Shown here: positions 21,996 through 38,409 of the stretch, in pieces
How positions within the stretch are numbered: the stretch's first letter is position 1
Layout of the letters: the number at the start of each line of letters is the position of its first letter
Assembly: GCA_964036155.1 (NCBI GenBank)
Contig: OZ038423.1
Location: forward strand, 28,907,249-28,971,248
DNA length: 64,000 nt
Origin: Diploscapter coronatus
Taxonomy: Eukaryota > Nematoda > Chromadorea > Rhabditida > Rhabditidae
Direction of reading: 5' to 3'
Position numbers and translations under genes: made by a program
The notes under the pieces: model-generated
Seen by the model: the letters and a program-made list of their open reading frames with translations, nothing else
What the model was told of the DNA's origin: nothing
Databases searched by the model: none

Positions 21996-24034
21996 ATTAG
22001 AATAGTGAAACAAATCTTAGTGAAAAAGATTTAACAAATGTGTATTGAGATAAAATTAGTATGTTGAGAAAACTAATAAACTTTGTACAATAATGACATT
22101 TATAAGAAAATAAGATAATTAGATAGGAGGAATATTACAAATTACATGTTCTTGCAAAAAAAAAATCGTGACAAATGAATTCCTACATGCTTTGTGATGA
22201 ATAATTTGGGATTTTATCAGAAAATAATAAAAAAAACCTTGCGATTTAATATAAAAACCAGGGACTAGGTTCAAAAATGAAATTTAACAATCTCTATGAC
22301 TCGGAATATTTTAGCAATTAATTTTATTATCGATTTTATTCAGTGCAATTAGTTGAATCGTGTTTTTAAGCTAAGATAAATAGTCAGATATTTTCTTCCT
22401 CCTCTGTAAATTTCATTTCCATATTCCCTATTAACTTTGAAATTCCTATGCTTGAGCAACTCTTCCATGTCTCCTAAAATTTTTTGAAAGTTTTAAGGTT
22501 TATTTTAGAAATAAAAATACCTCCGTCTTTTAAAGATATTCCAAAATGTTTTTCTTTATTTAGAAACATATCAATCGCTTTCTAATGTTTTTAATGTAAA
22601 GAAATGCAAAATTGACTAGAAATTGTCGATTGGATAAAGACATTCCAAAATAAGTGTGCTGAAACATCTGCGATTAGGAAATCTTTTAGGCTACATTATA
22701 GTACAGGACTACGTAATGTGAAAATATTACTCGTCGTTCATTGTTTTTCGTCTGGAGGAAAAGTCAAGTAACTGATCCGAAGGGTTCACTTTCTTGTTTT
22801 TAAATACGCCCATCATTATTATGCTTGGTGGCTTATTTTCAAATAGTAGTCTCAAGTTTTGTTAAAAAATCTAGTAACTGGCTTTTCTAATAAAATTAGC
22901 TTCATTTGGTAAGAAATTTGAATTCCAGATTAAAAAAATACCGTGATCTGAATAGCCTATGAAGAAAATCGTCTAGCCAAAATAATACAAATGGTGAGTC
23001 CTTTCAATATTTTTTTAAAAGAACTCAAAGATCTTCGGATCTTCTCGTTTCAAAAATCCAGAAAAAGTGAGGCGCAAAGTACACTTCGATCGATGGTGTG
23101 ATAGGAGAAAGGAAGAAGATATGATGAAAGGTTGCTAGTTAGATAATTGCAGATGCAAAGCAAAAGTCTATCTTTATTTCATTATCAGGAAGCTCCCAGG
23201 TTTACCAACCTAATTTTTGAAAATTCATTTTCTTCATCAACAAATTTCTTTTCAAGAGTATGTGAGCTTGCCGAGGAAAGAGAATAAGAAAAGATTTTTC
23301 GCAAACTCTTGGAAATTTCACTAATTAAAATAGTAATTTTGAAAATTTCACCCTTTTCCATCGATAATACTTCGTGTCCAAAATATGTTAACTTTCCAAA
23401 ATCTATCTTCTCGCCTTTTTTCTCTGATTCGCACTCTCGTTTTCACTTCGATTCATCCTGTTCCTACGGCATTTTTGGGTAGTGCGTATTCATTTCTCTG
23501 CATTCTCTTCTAGTTCCTTTGTCCCTTCGAATCTCACAATATCTCGATATCTTCATTCACTCTGCATGGTCTTCAAGCCTTTCATCTCTCGCACTCTCTT
23601 TAATGCTGCCACTTTCATACCTTCATACACAGTTCATTCTTCTGTCTTAGGGCAAATTCATTGCTTTTCGCCTTGTCGCATTTTTTTAATTGATTGGTAG
23701 TTCGTTTCTTATGGCTGATGCCTAATAAACGCACTGATATTTCCTGCAAGATATTGTTAAACTAATAAAGTTGACTGAAAATGCATCTTTTCAAACTTTT
23801 AACTCTACAAATTGTACAAAACTGCAATTCTTCCAATTTGAAAATGACTAGAAAGTCCTTCTCGGATCATTATTCGGCAAGTTCTGTAACAATGTTCATG
23901 TATGATTGAATTTAGTGGTCAATTTGATAAATTTTAGAAAGCGAATTCAGCAAATTCTTTAGATTGATAGTTTCGAGCGCCTTTGATCACTTATCAGAGA
24001 CTTATAAGCCTCTCCACCTTGTTATCTTCGAATT
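21996..24034. other. ~2 kb gene-poor region
   Basis: No supported exon is present. A pyrimidine-rich block lies at about 23400-23700. GATA-like sites CTTATCA at 23990 and TTATC near 24023 are close to the esterase and could be its regulatory sites, since the C. elegans gut esterase ges-1 is GATA-controlled. Confidence 0.4.
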
Positions 24035-24127
24035 ATGCTTCAATTGACTTTCATACGCTTCATTGTAGCTGCCGCTGTTCTATTTTCAGCCGAATCAATT
24101 GGCCCAAACCACAAATTTCTCATTTTA
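24035..24127 (+). other. Possible signal-peptide exon upstream of the esterase
   Basis: An ATG at 24035 opens a 30-codon frame with a clear signal-peptide profile (FIRFIVAAAVLFSA). Internal GT sites could splice in phase 0 to the AG at 24658. That would extend the esterase frame upstream through 11 extra residues and yield a secreted isoform. It may instead be an unrelated short ORF. Confidence 0.25.
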
Positions 24128-24691
24128 TGATACTTTTCTGAATATTTTGAGTGTTTTCCTGTTTTTTAAAACTTTCCTTTTCAATATTATCTTTCTGTGT
24201 ATAAATGTGAAAGTATGCAGATAAGGTTTCCCTATTTTACATTATTGATTTTCGTCTTTCAGCTGACTTGCTGTTCTTACGTGTCTAATAATAATAAAAA
24301 AAAACAAGAAAAAACAACAAAATAATCAAAAATTAATGTAAAATTGTCATATTTGAAATGAATTTTGTTTTTGTTCAAAATTTAGCATTAGTTTTTTTTA
24401 TGAAAATGCAAAAAATTTTTATCATTGCTCTCAAACTGACCCTCAGAAGTAGCAGCGAGAGTAAAAATATCTATTTTCCATGAAATGTTCGGTATTAGCG
24501 TATATTGATGAAATTCACTTGTAGAAATTTCACTATCTGCCGCATCTCTATTCAAAAGAAGTTTTCGGAAAAAAATTCAATTTCCAAGTGTTACTTACTA
24601 AAAATTTAGCTTACGTCGCATCAATTGAATTGCTTTCTCAAAATTTTGTCATTTTCAGACTCATCACCTCTACAAAGGAGGAGAAGCAGCG

Positions 24692-28962
<4,271 letters not shown>

Positions 28963-29208
28963 TCATCTCTTATCATTAATGATCAAGCATGTCAGTCAAA
29001 TAGTCAAAATCAACAATGGTCCTAATCAACTCAGAACTTAAAACAGGTCCACGATTCGAATTGCAACGAATAATAAAGCATTTGAAAAATTTATTCAAAC
29101 TGTAAAAGGTATGAACAAAGTTAAACACCCGTAGAAATTTTGTAGCAAGATAAGTTAGCTCGGAAAGGAGGGAAAGAAGTTAATTTTACAAACATGTAAC
29201 AAATCGCT

Positions 29209-31366
29209 TCAATTCACATACACCGCATCATCGAATTGATTATCATTGTTGTTATTGGTGTTCTCTTCGAGTTTCTTTCGTACTTCTTCCGAAGGTTCGA
29301 GTTCATGGTTATTCTCTGCTGGTTGATTATCATAACTGTAGATAGACGCAAGAGTCGTCGATTCATTGTCGTAGTCGAGCGTCTCATCATAGATCTGATT
29401 TTAGTTATTATTCTTGTGAAAAATTCGAATTGTTTTCTTTTCATTAAAAATGTCTCTAAATTCATTTTCTTTACTATCTGTCCAATAGTCAAGAATTCCA
29501 TAAAATTTCTAACTTGATACGCCTGTTTCATTTCCTCTTCAGTCCATTTCCCGTTCTCTACCACATTGCTGTGCGATGAGAACCACGAGAATTTCTTAGT
29601 TGAATGATCCTTGGACCAATTCACTCCATACTCGAACTGAAATTTTCATTTTGAGATAAAAATTCATCTTCAAATCTAACCTCTAGCATTTTCCTCGGCT
29701 TGCAGGTGATCCAAACTAATTTGCCTTTGAGATCTGTGGCACAGTATGGATCATACCTAAACATTTGATAAATTTCTCTAACAGTCGAAAATATCTTACA
29801 CTGGATAAATGTATCGATATTTCGTGCCATCCTGTGCTGTTCCACCAACATACGAATAATTATCGTGATCGTACATGATGAACACGTCGATCAGGTAATC
29901 TGGGTCGATCACTGGATAGACTGTCATTTCGAAACCTTCATAGGGCTAAAAGATATGATTTTTCATATTTTAGAGTGAAATTTACCATTCCTAGACGTCG
30001 ATAAATGCCGAAAGTGGAGCTTTCTTCCCAGAATTTCTTGATCACTTCTATATCGAGTTGCTCATACTTTACTGCCACATCCATGTCGTGAGTATGAGGA
30101 ATTATCGAACATTCTCGGTACCAACCTACAATTTGTATCGTTGCAAACGGTCAGTTGCTCACGAAGTTCGACTTGAATACAGTCTTTTAGCAGATTTCAA
30201 TTTCGCCTTCGAATATTTCCAAATTAATTAATTCAACTCTAATAATGATAAAGTTGACATTTACCTAACAATGTGCCACCATTTAAAAACGGAAACATGT
30301 CATAGGATACGAATAGATCTCGCAATTGAGCCAGATATTTTGCTGACATCATTGGATCGAGTATCTAAACTTTTATTTTGATAAAGCTGGTCAGAATGAC
30401 ATTATTTTGATAACAAATTGCAAAAATGACGGCTAGCGCGTGGTACTGCCTCGTAATTTATAAACCTACGCTTTTTTTATCAGTTATTAAACCAGTTTCT
30501 TTTTTTAAGTGACACAACTTTTGAATAACTTTTAGTTATTATGAAAATGCAACCTGCTTGACGGGCTCTCGGTTCACTCGTAAATTCAGGCAGTCGAGAT
30601 ATCTTGACCGTTTCCAATATTCAAGAAATAACCAAATATCGGTCGGCACTTTGATATTGCCGAAGTACAGAAACTTCACTCTGCAAATAATCTTGAATCA
30701 GCTTGAAAAACTAGTCGATGTGAGTCTTAATTTTACATCACAACGTGAAATATCGTTGAAACAAGATAATCTCGTGAGTTTATCTTATCATTCTCTCCAC
30801 CATACGATGAAACTTGGGATGTTTTGACATCATGAATCATGAGATTTCCAAAATAGCAAAGATAGCTAACTATTCGCCGAAATAAAAGTTCACCTTGGTA
30901 TAATTCGATAAAAATCTTCGGTCTCATCATGAAATTGAATGTAATCAGTGTATTCGGGGTAGATGAAGGTAGATCCAGAGAAATCCATTCCTAAAGAGCC
31001 TGGCTCTATCCTCTGAAACACAGATTCTTCCATTGCTATCTAAAAATTTCCAAGATTTAGGAAATTTAAAATTTGGCTAACCTTTACTGGACGATCGATA
31101 GCTTTGCAATTATCATCGACGATTGACTGTAAGATGGGAATGTCGACCAAAATTGAAGTATAAGGTGGTCGAGGATATAAATCTAGACATTCCTTTATCC
31201 TGGACAACGGCTAAAATTTTGATAACATGATTTTTGTATAGAAAAGAGTTACAATTTCTGGCCGCTTCTTGTTGATGTAGTGAGTTTTAGTACGTAGGAA
31301 TATCAGCATAGAAATGGTGACGGCTATCGAGGTGCATATTGCGACTATTCGGAATTTAAATTTCAT
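29209..31366 (-). CDS. Fukutin/LicD-like type II membrane protein
   Basis: Exons (minus) 31253-31366, 31082-31210, 30894-31039, 30554-30680, 30265-30364, 29986-30125, 29800-29945, 29681-29756, 29514-29636 and 29209-29394 give 428 residues. A single N-terminal membrane anchor (IVAICTSIAVTISMLIFL) implies Golgi/ER type II topology. The catalytic-type region has FLNGGTLLGWYRECSIIPHT followed by HDMDVAV: the GGTLLG turn and the D219-x-D221 pair typical of LicD/fukutin nucleotidyl-sugar or ribitol-phosphate transferases. Then come YRRLG, a DVFIMYDH strand and a WITCKP segment. C. elegans has several fukutin-like genes, and human fukutin adds ribitol-phosphate to alpha-dystroglycan. The tail is rich in Asn, Asp and Glu. 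The gene is convergent with the esterase. Fold confident, donor and acceptor unknown. Confidence 0.82.
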
Positions 31367-32316
31367 ATCGAATATGTAGGATTAACATGGAGAATCTAAA
31401 ATGTATTTTTTCTTCGAGAAACACGAAAAATGGAATGTATGCGAGTGAAATTATGGAAAAGAATAAAAGGTGACTTTTATGAGAAATTAATTTTTGAAAA
31501 TTAAAAAGTGCAGAATAAATGAAATTGAGTCAAATATTTTATTGCTCGATCGATTTTGCACATTTGACAGACGAAGAAGGATTAAAACGAAACTCGTTTT
31601 CTTGTTTCAAAGACAACAATGAAAATACACAATCGACGCACAAAATGAGGGCTATTTTGCTCATTCTCACATGGACATCCTTCCTTTAAAAGTAGCAACA
31701 TTCGACGTAAATTTTGCGTGGAAACCGATATTCACGAATTTTGAAAAAAGCTCGAGACAAAAGCCAACTTTTCTTCCTTGCTCGTTTTTGGAATTTTAAG
31801 GATTTGATACCTTTGAAAACTCGCACTCATGATCGGGATTGGAATACTTTTCTCTCGAGTCTGATTTTATTTATATAAAAATCAAATTATTTAGAAAGAA
31901 AATGAAGTTTCGAAAAAGAATAAACCTTGAAATGTGGGTAGAGCATGCCTTACCTATTGAATAAGGAAACAGAGTCAAGCGGTCACAAGTATGAGAGTTG
32001 ACGATAAATAAGGCTTGACTGATAAGGGTCTGATCGCTTGATACAATGAAGCAATAGAGTGCCGGGCTGCTGCTCGAATAACCGTCTAACCTATCGATTC
32101 TAGATTAGAAGTTCAGAGAGTAGGAATGAAATAGAAATGGAAATTGAATATTTAAAAGACTTTTTAGCATGATTTTTGTTTGCCGCTGTCCACTTTTATG
32201 AGGAGGTTTATAGCTTGAGAGCATTTTATCATTTTAGACAATGTTATGTTTATTTTTATGGGTAAGAGTTTAGCGAAAATGAAATTTCTACAAAACTAAC
32301 ATCAATTCTCGATAAT
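31367..32316. other. Intergenic upstream of the fukutin-like gene
   Basis: This is the presumed promoter of the minus-strand fukutin-like gene and the 3' flank of UGT1. A GATA-type TGATAAG is present near 32020 (CTGATAAGGG). No coding feature seen. Confidence 0.45.
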
Positions 32317-34840
32317 TTATTCCAATTTCACTTTGATTTTAGGTCTGAAGATCAATTTTAACAATTTTTTGATTGCAAAAATAATAGAATAAACAAATGC
32401 AATGAAAATCATTAAAATGTCCAGATTGTAAAATTGAATGAGGTTGAGATTTCTCGCTGGTGATTTGATTGTTTCCAACGGTCCGAATTCCGCTGCTAGC
32501 TTTACTGTTTTGACAATTCTTTCGGTGATGTTGTAAGGTCTCATCGATAAGAGTTTAGAAATTTTGTTCGCTGCTACTTTGTACCTTAATTTTTATGCTT
32601 TGAGAAACCTTCAAGAAAAATTCACTTTTTGTTCTCGATCAATTCGCGGATGGCATTTGTTAGTGCAACTTCATCAGCTAACTCGTCGATGTCATACGAA
32701 ATTCCTGAAATAACATAGGCTATTTATTTCTCAATGATGATATTATCTACCAAATCCATGTCTCACGACCATATGCGAATTTCGGAACTGATCACCGAAA
32801 ATCGGAACAACCAATAAAGGAACTGCACTCGCTACGCTTTCTATTATCGAATTGCTCCCTCCATGAGTTATGAATAGGTCGATTTTTCCAGAAGCTGAAT
32901 TCAATGCATGACTTTCGGGAGAATATTAACAAGATCGATTATGCTAATTGCGGGGAAACGATTTACGAATGTGGTTTTTCTCTTCGGGATATTGTTCAGA
33001 AGTGATTGAGAAAGAATCACACTATGCAGAACCGCGAATACTTCTTGTGGTTTCTCATATTTTCATTTTGAGAATACTCGATCTTCATTTGGCAGGACAA
33101 TTTAATTCGTTCACTCACCAAGCAAATCGTTCTGTGGCAACCATTTGCTTAGAATGACATTATCGTTGACTTCGATTTCTTTATCACTTCCAACTTCATG
33201 TTTCCAGATGAACGTTACCTGAGGGAACCTAAAGATTTTCAGATTTCGACGAAAAAATCCTCAAGCTACTTCTTTATGGTATTGACAATCGATTTCTTCA
33301 TGTTGTCTGGAAGTAGTGCACTTTTGGCGATGCTTCCAAATGAAATTAGGACATTTTGCTTTCTCAGCGACAGAGTTTTGCTCCACTCTTCGGACACTGG
33401 CTCTGGTTTTCGGAGGTTGAATCCACCAATGTCGACCACATTGAAAGGTGCTGGTTTGGGAAAGTCGAACAAAGGATCGGAATTTGAAAGAATCCACGAA
33501 ATGTTCGCGACCATGTCCTGAAATTTTGATCGAACATGGGTACGAATTCATCAGAATTAATGGCATTAATGGTATTTCGAAGGAACGAAATTGATACTGG
33601 ACCGATATTTCTGCCACCAAATGACCCTCATGTTGATGAGATAAATCGTTTTTAATTACCGAAAGCTGTGGCGCATCCTTTCCGAATTCCTTATCCATTA
33701 CATCTTGAATCGCCTCGGCGAGTCGATATTGAAAACTGTACGATGCATAAGAGCCGATTAGGTTCTGGAGGCGAGAGAAAATCGAACCATCCAAAGGATA
33801 ACTTCCTTGGGTCGCTAAATTTTGAAATTTCAATTGCTCAAGTGTATCTTTGATGATAATTTCTTGGAAATCCGTTAATTGGTACGTTGCCTTTCTCTTC
33901 AAAATGGAAATGCAAAGAGAATTTCTTATCTGTTGCAATTTGCCATCAAATGAAGGTTTAAGAAAAAACTATAATTGAGAAAGCATACCAGGATACGTGG
34001 TTTGAGAGAGCGGCATTCCAACTGCGAGAGCAGCCCATTCTTTCAAGACTACTGTTTGGACGGCAACGATGTTGTTTATGCCCAGCTTGTGGAAGAGCGC
34101 TAAAATGGTTTTATCAATTCAGAGATTGTTTTTTTTCCTACCGAACCCAGTGAAATCGAACATTTCTGCAATCCCAAGGTCAAACTCTTCATCTTCCAGC
34201 TCTTTCACAACCATTTCATGCTTCAGCAAGTCTGCAAAATGTATTCTCAAATGTATCATTATCAATCCTGTTTACCTACGTTTACAAGTGCTCTTGAAAA
34301 CTGCGCCAAGCAATGGGACTAACTGAAATTAGTCTGATTCACGATCTTGCATGATGCTAAAACTCACATCTAAGGTGCCAAACGGATCTTTCGATGATCG
34401 GAGCCACAAGTTTCCAATGACGTTTGAAGCCAGTACTTTGTTCACTTCTTCAGTGGCTGTGATTCGAATAACCTATAGCGAAATTTTGGTTTTGAAAGAA
34501 AATTCATTTTATCTTTGCAACTGTAGAGCCTGTCGTTGGAGATGGAATTTGTATCGGTTGAATGACTGTCTAAATTTGAATTGTCTAAATCCAACGAATT
34601 TTTAAACAATTGTTGAAGAATGTTTTTAAAGAAAAATCGATTTTCACAAGTCATTTTTGGAATGTGCTTTTTCTCAAATAAACAACTCTGTCTTACAACT
34701 GAGAAACCCGCGTTCGCCAGAATATCAGCGATTCCACCCATCGCTGTGACATGGCTGTACCCGAATGTGGGGCTGTAGACCAAAATCTTCTGTCCATTTA
34801 TTATAGAAATGAAGAATAGTGAAAACAAATTGGGGAACAT
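32317..34840 (-). CDS. UDP-glycosyltransferase (UGT, GT1), copy 1
   Basis: Exons (minus) 34697-34840, 34522-34569, 34368-34472, 34280-34322, 34142-34231, 33989-34099, 33660-33814, 33270-33517, 33119-33228, 32751-32894, 32626-32704 and 32317-32584 give 514 residues, the usual UGT length. It conjugates a UDP-sugar to small lipophilic molecules on the ER lumenal side. The signal segment is followed by KILVYSPTFGYSHV. The UDP-sugar signature runs WLPQNDLL, FITHGGSNSIIES, VPLLVVPIFGDQFRNS. Near the C-terminus, a membrane helix (ILMIFIAFVYSIIFAI) leads to a basic tail ending KVKLE, a KxKxx ER-retrieval signal. The exon 2 donor (GTTGCA) and exon 4 donor were set by phase. Compared with UGT2, one 248-nt exon replaces two exons of 129+119 nt. 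Confidence 0.85.
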
Positions 34841-35228
34841 TTCCTGAAACAAACAGCTCACAACACCATTCACTCTAGTTTGTGACAAAAATCAATCCGA
34901 TTTTGCGGGAAAAACAGACGAATCGAGGGAACAAAACGACGATAGAGAGTTGGGTCGAAGAGTCATAAAAGTAGACAAGGAATTGATTACGAAGAGGTCA
35001 GTGATGTAATTTTAAACGGTCTCATAAATAAATAGACGAACTTTATTGGTGTTCAAATATTTATTTCCAAACTTGAAGAAACTCAATAACTTCTAATTGA
35101 TATTTACAACTTTGAGGGCTTTTCTTATAAATAAAATTTTTCTCTTTTGCAGGTTATGAGTAGATTTTTCTCACTTTAAGAGAAAAGTATTCAGTTAACT
35201 TTTAGTACCTAACAAAAACCTAGCGTCA

Positions 35229-37512
35229 TCATTCTTTCTTACTTTTACTTGTGCCAAATAATCGTCGAATGAATGACCTAATCAACAAAAGGACAACCAG
35301 TAAGATAATTATAGCCAAAGTTACTGTAATCAGAAGAATATCGAGATTGTAATATTGCACGAGAGTGAGGTTTCTTCCTGGGTTTCTGAATCGTTCATCA
35401 GCTCCGAATTTTCCCGCGATTTCTATCGTTTTGACCAATTTTTCTTGCGGACTGAAGGGTCTTGAGGCGAAAATTTCCGATATTCTTTTTGCATTTTTCT
35501 TGTAACTAAAGATCATATTCTTTATCTTTAGTGGAAAATAGTGCTGAACCTTTCGTCATTGAGGACCTTCTTTATTGCTTCTATGAGTTTGTCCGTTTTC
35601 GGGATATCGAGCTTGAAATATTCTAGTCCTGAAAAGATAGTCTTTGAAAATGTTTGAATTTCAAAACTCCTACCAAATCCATGACGCTCGACCATTTTTG
35701 AATTTCTCATTTGATCTCCAAACATAGCTATTGATAAAACTGGAACTCCATTCATCGCGCTTTCGAAGACACTCCCAACCCCACCATGAGTAAGGAATAA
35801 AGATGTACGGGGATCTCCTAAATAAACATTTTGATACTTCAACTTTTTTAGTGAACATACCCAAGATATCATTCTGAGGCAGCCAATTTGACAAATGAAC
35901 ATTGTCCAAGTGCTTCACGAAGTCGTTTTCCTCAGGTTTTTCGTATTTCCAGACGAAAGTTGTGTCAGGGAATCTAGATTTTTATTTATTTTCTTTCAAA
36001 AAATAACTAGGAATCGGCGGTGAGATGAAATTTCGACTCCGGCTTTCGGAACTTTCTATTCATATTTCTGTATTCCATCTCACCCATGCGAAACCCGAAA
36101 AGATCACGTACGCTGCAAACATTCTCGCCATTGACTGCTTGTATTCCTCAGGCATCATGAATGCTTGAGCAACACTTCCGAACGAAACGAGAATATTCGT
36201 TTTTCTCTTCGACAACAATTTATCCCACTTCTAAACTTTTATTTTATTAATTTTTCGGAGACTTCGAACCTCGTCCAACGATTTTGGTTTTTGGACCCCG
36301 ATTCCTCCTAATTCGATTATGGTTGGCAGAATTGGCTTGGGAAAATCGAAAAACGGCTCGGAATTCGTGTAGACCCAAGTTATGTTTGCGACAATATCCT
36401 AAAATTGAGTTTTGATCCAATTAGAACAGCAATCTGATGAAATTTCCGACTTATATTTTCGTCACTTTGTAAATTGTCATTTCAAACCAATTTCGTGAAA
36501 ATTACTTACATCAAGATTTGGAGCAGCCTTCCCCAACTTCAAATCCATGCATCGTTGAGTTCCAGAAGAAATTCTTCGAGGGAAGAGCCACGATACGTAT
36601 GTCATCAGTATATTAGTGGCTCGATTGTAAACGGAAGAATCGCTGTTTGTATATGATTGGGCTCCTGAAAAATCTCTGTAAATCTAGGATATTTCGTCAT
36701 CCACCTGGTATGTAACTTGGAATAACTGGATTTCCAATATGCAGAGAAGTAAACTCAAATATTCCTGTTGTATGAGCTCCAATAATGTTAGTGACGCCGA
36801 TGGCATGAAATAGTGCTGAGAAAGTTATAAATTTCTCGAGAAAATTGAAAAACTACCCAATCCTGAGAAGTCGAATAGTTCGGTGATGGCCGTGTCGAAT
36901 TTCTCTCCCCTCAAATCAGTTAGGAGATCGTGATCATCGAGTATCACTAAATTTCGAATTTTTATTTCAAAATCAAAGGTATCTTCGAACTTTCACAGGT
37001 GTATTGAGATGCTTCACCAATAAATCCAGTGGACTAAAATTTACATTACACAAAAATTTCCAAATTTTCAATCTACCCAAAGAACTGCCATCACAGAATG
37101 AGCGGAATAGGACCAAATATTCTTGATTTCTTCAACAGTCAACACTCTCCCCATCAGTTTCTTTGTTCTTGGGTCTGAAATGGTAATTTTCAGGTAGATT
37201 TTTGAAAACAATTATTCTACCTGGCCCTACACTCATAAAATTCGCTTTCTTTGTACCCGTACCCGGCAAGTTTTCAATCAATATCGGTTGAAATACTGTC
37301 TACAATTGGGAATTTCGTAAATTTTCTAAAAATCAGAAAAATCTTACAACTTGATGACCCGCATCGACGAGGGTATCAGCGATTTGACCCATAAAATTCA
37401 TATGGCTAAATCCAAATGCTGGTGAATAGACCAGAATTTTGTAGGCAGCAACATTTACAAATAATAAAAATAGGAAAATAAATCTAGGAAATAACAAGCT
37501 TCGAAAATCCAT
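35229..37512 (-). CDS. UDP-glycosyltransferase (UGT, GT1), copy 2
   Basis: Exons (minus) 37348-37512, 37221-37299, 37077-37174, 36997-37033, 36857-36946, 36705-36815, 36510-36664, 36270-36398, 36112-36230, 35861-35973, 35674-35817, 35550-35628 and 35229-35505 give 531 residues. A signal peptide (FIFLFLLFVNVAA) is followed by YKILVYSPAFGFSHM. The signature is WLPQNDIL, LFLTHGGVGSVFESA, VPVLSIAMFGDQMRNS. The C-terminal membrane helix (ITVTLAIIILLVVLLLI) is followed by a tail ending KSKKE, again KxKxx. It is in head-to-tail tandem with UGT1, with 388 bp between its stop and the UGT1 start. Four coding exons (90, 111, 144, 79 nt) are the same size in both copies. Detoxification or hormone glycosylation is typical of the family; substrate unknown. 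Confidence 0.88.
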
Positions 37513-37976
37513 GTCTGAAAATATGCTCTAGTTATTTAAAAATGTCTGCATTCGTTAGATCGGAACACCGATAAGATAGTCACTATCGATATGGGATTAC
37601 TAAAGGTCGAGTTTTCGTCATGTTTAATCATCATGATAAAATAGATATTTGTCTAAGGTGCAAGTAAACACTTTGAAAAAGTATGAAATTATCTTGCTGA
37701 AAACTCCATAAGCGATTGATTTACGAAGTTCATACAATTCAGAGACGAAATGCTTTCAATAAATTTAAAATCTTTGTCAGAATATTGCCAAAACATAGTT
37801 ATTTCGAGCATTGACGAAAATCAAGAAAGAAAGATCTCGTTTGGTCGAATTGCGTCCACCTTTCGACAGGCATTATATTGGCCGCCGACAAAGGTTGATG
37901 ATGATTTGCTGAAAAGTGTAGCGACTAGACAACTTTGCGCTAGAAACTATAATCACGCACTATTGATTTTTCATCT
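37513..37976. other. Intergenic upstream of UGT2
   Basis: This is the probable promoter of the UGT pair. A plus-strand open frame starting at 37750 has no family signal and overlaps the exon of the minus-strand gene. Confidence 0.4.
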
Positions 37977-38409
37977 TCATTCAGGTTGTTGCATGTGTTC
38001 TTCTAACTTTTCACTATTTTCACTGGCAAAATGTCAATAAACTGCACTAGATTTTTAGTTCATTTTTACCCAAAGGTTGAAATAGGTAATTTCCTTAAAA
38101 TGGAAAATAAATATAATTTTGGTCGGGAAGTACTCACTTCTTTTGATGAAAAATGCTCGACACCCTTTGAAGAGTATTCATAACCTTGTGTGTCGTTGAA
38201 CTTGTAAAATTTCCTTCAAAAATGACGAATTGTCGATTCTTGGGTTCAATCGAGCCAAAGTTCACTGTTCTATATTTCTGGGGAGCGAGTTTTTGTCGGA
38301 AACTGATCACCTTGCAAGGTAGATCTGGCTGACAGTTCGTATGATCACTTTCATGCATTATTGAATCGATTCTTAATTCTCTGATCCTCAGAATGCTTTT
38401 ATTATTGCA
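37977..38409 (-). CDS. 3' end of an unidentified gene (two exons)
   Basis: The exon 38138-38409 is open over 272 nt with a TTTCAG acceptor and a GTGAGT donor. It joins in phase to 37977-38022 (acceptor TTTGCCAG) and a TGA stop, for at least 104 residues. The piece has three Cys near its start (CNNKS, NCQPDLPC) and a hydrophilic end (NENSEKLEEHMQQPE). I recognise no domain. The 5' exons, which must end in phase 0, were not found between 38410 and 39800. A frame-0 start means it does not continue from the GT43 exon at 39805. Confidence 0.45.

Noticed and set aside
23482..23700. 72-codon frame in the pyrimidine-rich block before the esterase
   Set aside because: Composition follows the CT-rich DNA; no domain and no connection to neighbouring exons.
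29214..29624. Extended 136-codon frame through the end of the fukutin-like gene
   Set aside because: After the exon end at 29514 it becomes Met/Thr/Arg/Ile-rich noise. A CAG acceptor at 29394 switches to a much more protein-like frame with proper phase.
33261..33938. A 225-codon open frame on the minus strand
   Set aside because: It runs out of frame through UGT1 exons and introns. The spliced UGT frame carries the family motifs and the same exon sizes as UGT2.
37750..38040. 96-codon plus-strand frame
   Set aside because: It overlaps the better-supported minus-strand terminal exon and has no recognisable domain.
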